Of a stretch of 64,000 nt of DNA, positions 28,901 through 34,354 are shown piece after piece. The DNA is from Sphingobacterium sp. SGG-5 (lineage in GTDB: Bacteria > Bacteroidota > Bacteroidia > Sphingobacteriales > Sphingobacteriaceae): contig NZ_JAAKGO010000008.1 in assembly GCF_011043525.1 (NCBI RefSeq), positions 160,153-224,152 of the forward strand, in the 5' to 3' direction. A program made the translations under genes and the position numbers. A model generated the notes under the pieces. It was not told the origin of the DNA and did no database searches. It saw only the letters and a program-made list of their open reading frames with translations. Position 1 is the first letter of the stretch. Each line of letters opens with the position of its first letter.

Positions 28901-29862
28901 TGCCAAATACACCTGAGGGTTCGTATCCGTATCCATATACCATCTGTGAGGTGTTGAACCCAACAAACTGTAGTACTTCGACAATCACTGTTACGGTCAT
29001 AAGAGCGACCATAGAAGCGATCGATGATGACTATACATCTCGGCCAATCAATGGGTATACCGGAGGTATCACTGATGCTTCGGTATTGACGAACGACTTG
29101 TTGAATGGTGTTGCTGTCACGGCGGGTGACGTCGAATTTACTCCGCTGGTGTCGAGCGATCCGGCGGTGACGATGGACAGCCATGGTATCATTACTGTAG
29201 CTCCGGGTACAGCGGAAGGAACGTATACACATACCTATCGTATCTGTGAGGTGTTGAACTTGACAAACTGTGACGAGGCAACAGCAACCATACGTGTGGC
29301 TGCTGCTCCGATCCATGCGGTGGACGATATAATATATGTGCAGAATACGCGCCACGGTGCGACCTCTATCGAAACGGTACTGACGAACGACCGTTTGAAC
29401 GGTGCGCCGTTGTTGGATGGGGAATTTACGCTGACACCGGGTATGCCGAGCAATCCTGACCTGTCGATGAATCCTGACGGTACGATTAAGGTGGCTCCGG
29501 GCACGAAGCCGGGTGAATATCAGTATCCATACACCATTTGCGAGGTGCTGAACCCAACTAACTGTGACGATGCGGTTGCGGTGATCATTGTGGAGGCTCC
29601 TGAATTGTTTATACCGAATATATTCACGCCAAATGATGATGCATTTAACCCGTACTTTGAGATCGTTGGTTATGAGGCGTTTGACAGAATTGAGCTTACG
29701 GTTATCAACCGCTGGGGTAACGAGGTATATAGAGACGAGAATTATAACAATCGTTGGGATGGAAGAGGCTTGTCGGAAGGTACATACTTCTATATTGTCA
29801 GAGCTATAAGGGCAGGTAAGTCTACAGTCCATAAAGGATATGTCACCATCAAGCGTAATTAA
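16951..29862 (+). CDS. Giant repeat adhesin with T9SS type-B (gliding-motility-associated) C-terminal domain, SprB-like
   Basis: 4303 residues, roughly 440-450 kDa by length. A signal peptide (about 1-36, ending LSAQ) is followed by an N-terminal part (37-1635) of beta-sandwich modules resembling DUF11/conserved-repeat domains, with scattered Cys pairs, and an Ig-like stretch near 1460-1540 (VSPDRQVFCASENPRVSDLL). Residues about 1636-4217 are 24 tandem modules averaging 108 residues. Each opens with A.D..Y....NG..G....NVL.ND.LNG, has a GTPAGTY centre and closes with YxICExLNPTNCDxAxxTIxV, reminiscent of bacterial cadherin/Ig-like repeats. The last ~86 residues (LFIPNIFTPNDDAFN to the end) are the T9SS gliding-motility C-terminal domain. 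Probable role: surface adhesin exported by Sec and T9SS. Followed after 18 bases by a PorP/SprF gene, the usual partner of type-B sorting domains. Single uninterrupted frame. Confidence 0.93.
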   Translation: MNNFCNSRLSKLIVTPRSLVFFALFFFVGIGQLSAQEIQKDFVMPQMNACGAAEEVTVAVKAGTAALNGSFSFTIPAGFELVGPVRKTGDLGFDGTTTSVTVDGNTKYTLASQTIVANGTNEYKFDVRATCAAIIEDNDTEEAVVINYEFVSGGDSLVAESEALNVNYAVFHIATTTTSTNGEVGVAGDPIARTITITNNGNGSISGFVLQRTFTGLVDETFASVTLPSTTPDGTWDWETVPGGNLVYTASSPITNGQSVTFLEDLRIDGSNCDNLKTEYVAYYGCDLLNPVCRPGADTLEVQTAFDRSKYPVLEVEAHEVNMVTNTHVECLTGSNDVLVWKVTNTGSGIANNINLNLTTGGITTVAGSMEWTADIASPSWSTGPIPDLVPGESFFMRATQQHQYTAGATCGDNPESVSFGLATVTGTYGHANGCTGDVPIAISHTLRNSINYSFDVLNIGALEVQAGESYLADFVASDFTVDPQGLGTNAKASIVLTLNNLTANGPVRVFDYEGTELVDLTWTESAPGSGVYTLEIPYGVAPRWATGTTLNLAGLRILFDATVGDCTAGDPSYSLSTSLYRGDECGSEIALQCLPTEIEMVDCPLPGCTDGLNNGLTVLRRVNIGPDQVPANSIPAGTSASTNPLIRTTAFTTNDILEISRAATVNLSVGSPEWTNGAMKVILPTNLVTAANWSIVGGSLEITRGGDVHTVSITPTKVGNEVTLSLDITAFGSTNAWPGSLADFSGFLEGDALLMSVRVRPTAPYGTAVGGEQVFGVTAELTDNGGVGHICAGGTDAYGYFAADRVTLSDGSGNITDCDGNASASVTFDYSLINNQRNGLFPLEYRGLIRPTQATFTQGSGAAIQITNVKVELLGQGFSGSTDVVPDGSGMIDLSAALQTIQGNPTGGPYLDEGFRVRLTTTAVSTCPTAATGTVNVNIAYQRPNTSGAWVNAGNVTSILTYNTGYEALAAAAAATNSYVSDATGPKWVIRIDNRSAFRNLESVWLKRTGGVVITSMTEVTSYTNMATPVGSTLTTVDADNYTLGTIAPGGAKYYLIESNDLASFCDETGLNLEYGYTCGGAACGEVGMLDLEFTMGQPRVQARVIYETKPTNRPMLCADLPYAFEINNAGSAVSKGLEVTIPIVSMAHLTYVPGSLRLTGVYTGATSVANPGGEPDILADFDDTDNWAWGSSTGYTPVNDADVSIVVSPSWIRITIPAGIIPDLPAGQKINVGFKLAVNGCDFRSGQRIRFQVGSENICGKKVPAAAATSARVTVMGADDGASPEVAKSVGTAVAVATLNPPGPLYAAYNVTFQNTTSNTYPLRGAVDPILDPLDTNKPDQRHRISIKLPADWVFDDEPENLFAPEEAQFVELDPVIGYIFVLKRDVPSGQSIGLVDKQIRYAGTEPEALACGDWTIEETIFRLFSPDQTGCPPGFGSCLSSEHVIYEGTTPLVLAIDPPIVSPDRQVFCASENPRVSDLLATGPNLRFYRNATGGLPLDPTTLLNATNNSTYYVTSSLVPNGECQSERVAIPIHIPIAAITSGALQSDINVTSFTVTATAPAATRVTGRWTIESVTGADLAQVGFGTAGIHTVTTPTATVRLPIGAQVIARWTLIYNTCQSSYAETTLRSLINTIEAVDNYYATINSKTGTFTGAGDTNVPLTTVLNNTGTPSAGRDLLAGAQATTGNVKITPSTPNHPNLSMNSSTGVITVVPNTPAGTYQYPYTICEVANPTNCDNAVAYITVVAPDITANDNNFTSSPISGNGGNTPSVLPDDQLNNTDINPADVTISVKENPSNSTHLTLNVDGTITVAPGTPSGDYTLNYRICEILNPTNCDDAVATVRVRTPIDAVNDGTYQVRASTTADQPVGNALDNDTLNGLPATQGSSATSNTVTVSTITPATPIGANPNVPVLDPNGDISVPMGTPAGDYVIEYRICENNLTGPPTNCDQAMITIKVTDRPIVATPNTYGPVKGNVGEDDLGNVLSDDLLDGSTATVTDVTLAVGTATWDGGSTLPTNYPRINTTAPSAPGDPAIGAVIVPQGTPDGVYTIPYTICEAANTDNCATSYARVTVGDATIDAKDNHFTTPISGSAGGTTTSVIVDDRLNGDLLVIGDIGLATDPTKKVTLTPGTAPSPTTGSISMNPDGTIEVGAGTTAGVYTYPYTICEILNPDNCDNAVAVITVSAGPILADNDIFGPINGATGESNIDNVFTNDSFDGSTTGIAALVTDGTLTVSIVHDAVPVRTEIPGLPVPTLSTSTGQITVPPGTPVGTYNITYRICEALNPTNCDDAIVTINVEAPAIVADADTYTFNGQTGAETTATVGVSVLGNDELNGTTATAGTVTLTPGTSPHPGITMDANGIISVDPGTPAATYTYPYTICEVLNPTNCTTGIATITVTAPTITAVADPSLNIPNGANGGTTTSVLDNDVLGNENPLDPSDVRVIPGTVAGGPSTVTDPSQYLVMNPDGTITVRPGTPAGDYTYTYTICEILNPTNCSTVATATIEVGEADIDAVDNDYDEINGATGHPNVGNILGNDLLNNVQATLDKVEISIVTPANSLHPDGLVPVLDPNTGIVSVPAGTPVSPDGVYTIEYRICEILNPTNCDNATITIDVVAAPLEANADTYGPVKGNVGDDNLGNVLINDIYNGRVPTLADVTVTSAPFDPLIPVPYIDNTGQVVVASGTPDGIYTITYSICDKLNAHLPDVDRCKAATVTVTVGSSTIDAVDNLYPAISSIGGGSTTSVLSNDLLNGTLLDPAKVTLKRTGTDQTGADLGLVTGPIQGSITMNTDGTITVAPNTTAGTYQYRYEICELLNPSNCDQALATIVVTADPIVADNDSFGPFNGADGGASASVLDNDKLNSDLLNGVAADPALVEITEVHAATPVVSGKPVPTLDPADGVVTVPAGTPAGTYHITYRICEVLNPTNCDDAIITINVEAPAIVADADTYTFNGQTGAETTTPTTGLSVLDNDELNGVDIDPADPASLALISLTSGTPPHPGISMDPATGIITVAPGTPARTYTYPYTICEVLNPTNCTTGIATITVTAPTITAVADPSLTITNGANGGTTTSVLANDVLGNENPLDPSDVRLVPGTVSGGPATVTDASQYLTMNPDGTISVRSGTPAGTYTYTYDICEVLNPANCTTTPGTATIVVGAAGIDAVDDDYTLSPVNGATGSPNVGNALTNDRLNNVQATLDKVTIPLASIVPATPQATAPVGNTNVPVLNPATGVVSVPAGTPAGSYMIEYEICEILNPTNCDDATITVNVVAAPIVADPNLYGPVTTVAGHPNLGNALENDRLNGLPVTLDKIILTVTPASPLDPANTNTLVPIMSDVTGQVSVPSGTPAGTYTIPYEICELLNPTNCANTTVTVIVSPSPIHAVNDNYGPVVGIEAHNFGNALSTDSFNGKNAATALTNGQIDIKVLTPAAQQPGAPAAYAANVPVLNTTTGVVTSPANTPAGRYDIEYEICEVADPTTCDKAWITVWITPAQIDPDDDFYSNISSVSGTTDAGNVLDNDKLNFVQADIAQVSIEVISAAAPINGSANIPVLNESTGQISVPAGTPAGEYRIRYRICELLNPTNCDHATALIQVALPQIAAVDNTYAPVNSTDGDSNLGNVLTNDTYNGAAATLSDVSLRVVDQAKSVAGASNTLVPLLDEATGQVSVPATTPVGKYEIQYEICDLINPANCSRAVVKVEVFGAAIVAEDDNFGPVIGRVGNTSAGNVLANDRFNSVTPGSATTGNVRITVTAPATPHHEAVNTNVPVLDPATGNVSVPVGTPAATYQIHYRICDLINPSNCDDAIVTINVTVATIDAVSDDYSSQPINGYVGGSLTIPTVLANDLLNGAAVVPSEVIFTPGATPHINITMSSTGTITVKSGTPEDTYLYPYTICEALNPANCDQAVATIVVTKAPIVANPDTPPSINGKSGGKTPSVFDNDTLNGDPIDENEVKLLPGVSPHPGLTMNSDGTVTVMPNTPEGSYPYPYTICEVLNPTNCSTSTITVTVIRATIEAIDDDYTSRPINGYTGGITDASVLTNDLLNGVAVTAGDVEFTPLVSSDPAVTMDSHGIITVAPGTAEGTYTHTYRICEVLNLTNCDEATATIRVAAAPIHAVDDIIYVQNTRHGATSIETVLTNDRLNGAPLLDGEFTLTPGMPSNPDLSMNPDGTIKVAPGTKPGEYQYPYTICEVLNPTNCDDAVAVIIVEAPELFIPNIFTPNDDAFNPYFEIVGYEAFDRIELTVINRWGNEVYRDENYNNRWDGRGLSEGTYFYIVRAIRAGKSTVHKGYVTIKRN
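21855..29593 (+). repeat. 24 tandem coding repeats of about 290-350 bp within the adhesin
   Basis: Modules are counted by the closing IC(E/D)...C motif, first near 22138 and last near 29535. Every module retains both cysteines; 22 have the spacing C-x7-C, while the third has x10 and the tenth x12. The repeats vary enough (many synonymous and non-synonymous changes) to be old, except for the block duplicated at 22867-26812. Confidence 0.9.
22867..26812 (+). repeat. Higher-order duplication: two ~1.97-kb blocks of six modules
   Basis: Block A (about 22867-24843) and block B (about 24844-26812) match module by module. For example, GPVKGNVG(E/D)D at 22870 recurs at 24847; VEAPAIVADADTYTFNGQTG at 23854 recurs at 25780; TAPTITAVADPSL at 24154 recurs at 26104. 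Around 24114 and 26060 the DNA is almost identical over about 85 bases. The period is six modules, not one. Confidence 0.8.
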
Positions 29863-29880
29863 TCATAAAAGTATCGGTCA

Positions 29881-30894
29881 ATGAAAAGTACATTAAAGTA
29901 TACATTAAATATCCTGGCTATAACCCTTCTTAGTTTGAAGGGTTACGGCCAGCAAAATATCCAGTTCACGCAGTATATCTTCAATTCGATGAGTGTGAAC
30001 CCGGCTTATGCGGGATATAAGGAGGAGTGGTTTGGGCAACTGGGATTGCGTAGTCAATGGACCGGGTGGACAGGTGCACCGCAGACGGGTTCCGTATCTA
30101 TAGACGGTGTATTGGATGAAGTGAATCGACGACATGGTGTGGGAATGCAAATTACAGGAGATCGCCTAGGGGCACAGAGTGCCTTGAGTGCCTACGCAAA
30201 CTATGCAATCCGGCTGCAACTTGACCACTATGATGAACATCGACTGAGCTTAGGCGTTGCCGGGGGAGTGACACAATATGGCTTGGATGGCAACAAACTG
30301 GAACCTAACGATATGGGTGATGGCAAAATTCCCGGAGGAATGATCAATACTTGGAAGCCGGATATACGTTTGGGAATTTATTATAACAACAGCCGCTGGT
30401 ATGCCGGGGTTTCGGTGCAGGATCTGTTTGCCGGGACCGATAGTGATGAAGATTTTCAGTTCAACCAAAATGCCCTAGAAAGCATTTACCGTAACATCCA
30501 TGGTTATTTTATTGCAGGAGCGTTATTTAAGCTGGAAAGAGGGCTGTTAATGCGTCCCAGTATATTGATAAAAGATGATTTTCAGGGACCGACTTCCTTA
30601 GATATTAATACAATGTTTATCTTTAACGATAAATTTTGGATCGGTGGTGGTTACAGAACCCGGTCACGGATATTTAAGCGGGATTATGAAGATTATTCAG
30701 CAAATAATTTGAGTTCGCTGAATTCATTCAGTGGTGTAGTACAATTTTATGTGACACCAAAATTTCGTGTCGGTTATTCGTATGACCATATGTTGAACAA
30801 GATGAGCGGACTTCAAAATGGTACACATGAGGTTACCTTAGGCGTTACTTTTGGTCGGGGCCAAAGGCAAATTTTAAGCCCTCGTTATTTCTAA
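29881..30894 (+). CDS. PorP/SprF-family type IX secretion membrane protein
   Basis: 337 residues. Signal peptide about 1-23 (ending GYGQ), then the family opening QNIQFTQYIFNSMSVNPAYAGYKEEWFG and a beta-rich barrel-like body with VGYSYDHMLN near the end. PorP/SprF proteins sit in the outer membrane and are needed for secretion or attachment of substrates with type-B sorting domains; SprF is specific for SprB. Position directly behind the giant adhesin (18-base gap) supports a one-to-one pairing. It ends 7 bases before the PorE-like gene, so all three genes should be one transcript. Signature is clear; specificity for this adhesin is inferred from position. Confidence 0.92.
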   Translation: MKSTLKYTLNILAITLLSLKGYGQQNIQFTQYIFNSMSVNPAYAGYKEEWFGQLGLRSQWTGWTGAPQTGSVSIDGVLDEVNRRHGVGMQITGDRLGAQSALSAYANYAIRLQLDHYDEHRLSLGVAGGVTQYGLDGNKLEPNDMGDGKIPGGMINTWKPDIRLGIYYNNSRWYAGVSVQDLFAGTDSDEDFQFNQNALESIYRNIHGYFIAGALFKLERGLLMRPSILIKDDFQGPTSLDINTMFIFNDKFWIGGGYRTRSRIFKRDYEDYSANNLSSLNSFSGVVQFYVTPKFRVGYSYDHMLNKMSGLQNGTHEVTLGVTFGRGQRQILSPRYF

Positions 30895-30901
30895 AGGATT
30901 T

Positions 30902-32869
30902 ATGATGAAACTAATTCAATCTTCTAAGACTGTTGTCTTATTACTATCAGCCATCGGAATACTCTGTGGTATGTCCTATTCCTACGCACAGGAGCAACCA
31001 ACCCGACAGCAAAAAGCAGAATTGCTTTATGACCGGATGGAATATGCAAAGGCTGCAGCATTCTACGAAAAGATATTGGATACGAAAAAGCCGGATGTTG
31101 CGGATATGGAACGATTGGCTAACAGTTATTTATATATCAATCAATATGATGCCGCTGAAGACTGGTTTGCCAAGGTCGTAGCGATGTCGGCAGCAAGTAA
31201 GGAATCGTTGCTGAACTATGCGCAGGTACTCAAGCTCAAAGGAAAATATCAGGAGGCGAAGGAACAGTACCAAAAATATGCGGAGAAATATGGTAAAGAC
31301 AGCACGATTAGGGATGCAATAATGGGAGTCGACTCTGCTCTAGTGTGGATGGAACATCCGACAGCTTATCAAATTCATAATGAAGAAACGTTGAACTCGG
31401 CCAACTCTGAGTTTAGTGCTTTCCCCACAAAACGTACTGTATTGTATATTGGCGAGCTGGATAATCGGTTGATAAAAAAGAGCGGCATGACAGGTAGATC
31501 CTATCTTCGCGTACTTGCTGCTGAGCCCAATACAAGCGGAAGATGGGAAAAACCAGCGATCATGCCGGGACAATTTAATCAATCTTCATATCATGTCGGT
31601 CCTGTAGCAACCAACGCACAGGAAGATGTGTTCTACGTGACGGCAACTTATGTTGGCAACAAGGAAGCAGAACGGTTTTCTAAAAACGGCCAGAAGTGGA
31701 AAAGACAGAATCTGGCATTGAAGATTTATACAAAAGATGGTGATAGTTGGAAAGAAGAAGATTTTCCGTATAATGATGTGAAACAATATTCTTTGGGCCA
31801 TGCGGCACTGAGCGCGGATGAAAAGACAGTGTACTTTGCGTCGGATATGCCCGGAGGTTGGGGTGGTGTAGATATCTGGTACAGTGAACTGCAAAGTGAT
31901 GGAAGTTGGGGAAAACCACAGAATGCAGGGCCGAATATCAATACCCATGGTGATGAAATGTTCCCAAATGTGCAGGGCGATACTTTGTTTTTTTCCAGTA
32001 CAGGACATGTCGGTATGGGTGGACTGGACATCTTTAAAGCAATTGGAAGCAAAAATACATTTAAACCCGCGGAGAATCTGAAGTATCCGGTCAACTCCGC
32101 AGCGGATGATTTTGCTTTTGTTCTCGCGAAGAGCGTAGGCAAAGAGCAAGTGGGCTACTTTTCTTCAGATCGAGTCGGTGGACAAGGGGCAGATGATATT
32201 TATTCATTCACCTATGTAAAACCAAAAGCTACGGTGCATATCGAAGGGTTGACACAGGAAATGTCAACAGGCAAACTATTGCCGCTGTCTACCGTGACGT
32301 TGTTTGACGGTATAGACAAAAGATCTATAGCTCAAGGACAGACCGATACGGTGGGAACAATCCGGTTTGCCGCAAGTGAAAATAGCACGTATAAGATTTT
32401 AGGAGAAAAACAGGGGTATTATGCAGATTCACTTTCATTTTCCATTCCTTCGATAGAACGGGATACCACTATTAAAGTGGTCATGAATTTACAGCCTGTA
32501 TTCAAAGTCGGAGATAGGTTCGTCCTGGAAGATATTTATTACGATTTTGACAAACATTTTATCCGTCCGGATGCGGCATTAATTCTGGATGAATTGGTGG
32601 AGACGATGCGAAAATATCCGACCTTGAAGATCGAATTGTCCAGTCATACGGATAGCAGGGGTAGTGATGCGTACAACCTGAACCTTTCGGAACGAAGAGC
32701 GATAGCAGCGGTAAATTATATCATTGGTCAGGGAATAGATAAACGCCGTCTCGTAGCTCGCGGTTATGGCGAAACACGTCTGATCAACAAATGTAGCAAC
32801 GGTGTGGCATGTTCGGATGCCGATCATCAGGCCAATAGACGTACGGAAGTCGAGGTTCTGGAGTTTTAG
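30902..32869 (+). CDS. PorE-like protein: TPR, PD40 beta-propeller, CarboxypepD-like and OmpA domains
   Basis: 655 residues (start at the first of two adjacent ATGs, 30902 or 30905). Signal peptide about 1-30; TPR-like helices (about 35-145, with LYDRMEYAKAAAFYEKIL and YQEAKEQYQKYAEKYG); a PD40/WD40-like propeller (about 150-440, repeated ADEKTVYFASDMPGGWGGVDIW-type blades); a short carboxypeptidase-regulatory-like domain (about 445-530); and a C-terminal OmpA domain (about 540-655) with SSHTDSRGSDAYNLNLSERRA for diaminopimelate binding. This four-domain order is the one described for PorE of the T9SS, which anchors the machinery to peptidoglycan. Here it probably anchors the adhesin complex. 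Last gene of the operon, followed by an intrinsic terminator. Confidence 0.92.
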   Translation: MMKLIQSSKTVVLLLSAIGILCGMSYSYAQEQPTRQQKAELLYDRMEYAKAAAFYEKILDTKKPDVADMERLANSYLYINQYDAAEDWFAKVVAMSAASKESLLNYAQVLKLKGKYQEAKEQYQKYAEKYGKDSTIRDAIMGVDSALVWMEHPTAYQIHNEETLNSANSEFSAFPTKRTVLYIGELDNRLIKKSGMTGRSYLRVLAAEPNTSGRWEKPAIMPGQFNQSSYHVGPVATNAQEDVFYVTATYVGNKEAERFSKNGQKWKRQNLALKIYTKDGDSWKEEDFPYNDVKQYSLGHAALSADEKTVYFASDMPGGWGGVDIWYSELQSDGSWGKPQNAGPNINTHGDEMFPNVQGDTLFFSSTGHVGMGGLDIFKAIGSKNTFKPAENLKYPVNSAADDFAFVLAKSVGKEQVGYFSSDRVGGQGADDIYSFTYVKPKATVHIEGLTQEMSTGKLLPLSTVTLFDGIDKRSIAQGQTDTVGTIRFAASENSTYKILGEKQGYYADSLSFSIPSIERDTTIKVVMNLQPVFKVGDRFVLEDIYYDFDKHFIRPDAALILDELVETMRKYPTLKIELSSHTDSRGSDAYNLNLSERRAIAAVNYIIGQGIDKRRLVARGYGETRLINKCSNGVACSDADHQANRRTEVEVLEF

Positions 32870-32892
32870 GTATTTACTTAACGGTTTTACAC

Positions 32893-32925
32893 GCACCACT
32901 GCTTTTCTGCAGTGGTGCTTTTTTT
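32893..32925 (+). terminator. Intrinsic terminator of the adhesin operon
   Basis: Perfect 10-bp stem GCACCACTGC/GCAGTGGTGC with a 6-base loop, followed by seven T. It lies 23 bases after the stop codon of the PorE-like gene. Confidence 0.93.
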
Positions 32926-32989
32926 GTGGCGGATCCGTGTTGTAGTGACGGGTTATAGACCTCATCAGAAGCTGCTGAAGGCCTGAAAA

Positions 32990-33115
32990 GTGATTCCTTT
33001 GTGAAAAAATGTGTTCCCTTTTTTAGAAAATGTGGTCACATTTTTTGACAAAGTGTCCCCTTTTTGTGAGAAAGGGATCACTAAAAGTCAACAAGTGTTC
33101 CCTTTTGGAGGTAAA
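32990..33115. repeat. Six contiguous 21-bp iterons upstream of the aminotransferase gene
   Basis: Units start at 32990, 33011, 33032, 33053, 33074 and 33095, each exactly 21 bp apart with no spacer. Columns 1, 3 and 8 (G, G, C) are identical in all six; the core reads GTGnTCCCTTTTTT, then a mixed segment and an A-rich tail. The fifth copy is the most diverged (GGGATCACTAAAA). T-rich and A-rich halves alternate about every 10.5 bp, so the DNA should be intrinsically curved. The array ends at the promoter of the next gene, whose candidate -33 TTTG lies inside the sixth copy. The run is open in the aminotransferase frame (21 bp = 7 codons), which can mislead gene calling. Confidence 0.8.
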
Positions 33116-33131
33116 AGTTTTCGTACTTTTG
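33104..33131 (+). promoter_or_regulatory. Promoter of the class III aminotransferase gene
   Basis: TTTG (33104-33107) and TACTTTTG (33124-33131; consensus TAnnTTTG) are separated by 16 bases, slightly short of the usual 19-20. The -7 element ends 3 bases before the ATG, suggesting a leaderless or nearly leaderless mRNA. Confidence 0.5.
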
Positions 33132-33134
33132 GGC

Positions 33135-34322
33135 ATGCTTAGTAATAGAGAACTGTTCCTGCGCAATACCGCGCAGACTTCAGATAGCCCTAGGTTGGTC
33201 GAAGTGGAAAGAGCTGAAGGGGTGTATTTGTATGGGCCAGAAGGACAGCGTTATTTGGATCTTGTCTCGGGGTTTAATGTTAGTAATATAGGGCATCGTC
33301 ACCCCAAGGTGTTGGCGGCTATACAGCAGCAACTGGAGAAGTACCTGCATGTGACGGTATATGGAGAATTTGTACAGGCACCGCAGGTTCAGTTTGCGAC
33401 GGCGCTGTTGGCGGCATTGCCTGCTTCTTTTGGATCGGTGTATCTGACGAACTCAGGTACGGAAGCGGTAGAAGGGGCTATGAAAATTGCCAAGAAATAT
33501 ACGGGAAGGCGACAGATTATCGCGGCACATCAAGCTTATCATGGCAGTACGCAAGGAGCGTTGAGTCTCATTGGAAATCCGGATTTTCGTACAGCGTATG
33601 CACCTCTTTTACCCGAAATAGGATTTATCGAATTCAATAGTTGTGCCGATCTGGAAGCTATTACAACGGAAACGGCTGCGGTTGTCATAGAGGCTATACA
33701 AGGTGAAGCAGGTGTACGGGTGCCGGATAAAGCTTATATGCAGGCTTTGCGCGCACGCTGCACGGAGACGGGAACACTATTGATTTTTGATGAGATCCAA
33801 ACGGGCTTTGGTCGTACAGGAAAACTTTTTGCTTTTGAGCATTTTGAGATAATACCGGATATATTGCTGTTGGCAAAGGGCATTGGTGGAGGAATGCCGT
33901 TAGGGGCTTTTGTTGCACCTAAGCCGGTGATGGATGTCATTAAAAGTAATCCCATGCTCGGCCATATCACTACTTTTGGTGGACACCCTGTGTCGTGTGC
34001 TGCAGCGTTGGCTTCATTACAGGTGATCCAGCATGAAAGATTGATGGATACTGTAGATGAAAAGGCGGCTTTGTTCCGGACCGAATTAGCTCATCCGAAG
34101 ATTAAAGAGATCCGGGGTGTGGGGTTGATGATGTGTCTGCAACTGGAAAACTTTGATCAGGTCTATCAGGTGAGCAAAAATTGTGCGGAACAGGGACTGA
34201 TGATCGACTGGTACCTGCATTGTGAGACGGCCTTACGCGTGGCTCCGCCATTGACAATCTCCCGGGAGCAGATAAAAGAGGCTTGCCAAATTATCCGAAC
34301 TGCTGTTGATAAATTCTGTTAG
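33135..34322 (+). CDS. Class III aminotransferase (acetylornithine/4-aminobutyrate type)
   Basis: 395 residues from the ATG at 33135. A start 105 bases further upstream is open but translates the iteron array and lies above the promoter, so it is rejected. PLP fold type I features: LTNSGTEAVEGAMKIA (about 104-119, phosphate-binding), the AYHGSTQGALS segment, FDEIQTGFGRTGK (about 218-230, with the aspartate contacting PLP) and the Schiff-base Lys248 in LLAKGIGGGMPLGAF. Length (395) suits acetylornithine, ornithine or GABA aminotransferases. No arginine or GABA pathway gene lies nearby, so the substrate stays open. Confidence 0.9.
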   Translation: MLSNRELFLRNTAQTSDSPRLVEVERAEGVYLYGPEGQRYLDLVSGFNVSNIGHRHPKVLAAIQQQLEKYLHVTVYGEFVQAPQVQFATALLAALPASFGSVYLTNSGTEAVEGAMKIAKKYTGRRQIIAAHQAYHGSTQGALSLIGNPDFRTAYAPLLPEIGFIEFNSCADLEAITTETAAVVIEAIQGEAGVRVPDKAYMQALRARCTETGTLLIFDEIQTGFGRTGKLFAFEHFEIIPDILLLAKGIGGGMPLGAFVAPKPVMDVIKSNPMLGHITTFGGHPVSCAAALASLQVIQHERLMDTVDEKAALFRTELAHPKIKEIRGVGLMMCLQLENFDQVYQVSKNCAEQGLMIDWYLHCETALRVAPPLTISREQIKEACQIIRTAVDKFC

Positions 34323-34354
34323 TTTCTCTACCTTTAGTTTCTAAACCTATTCAA

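Noticed and set aside
32990..33115. CRISPR array
   Set aside because: The 21-bp units follow each other with no unique spacers, are diverged, and no cas gene is present. The coding repeats of the adhesin were rejected as CRISPR as well.
32990..33134. N-terminal extension of the aminotransferase reading through the 21-bp array
   Set aside because: The family match begins at the ATG at 33135, a promoter element lies just before it, and the extension is only the translation of the repeat array.
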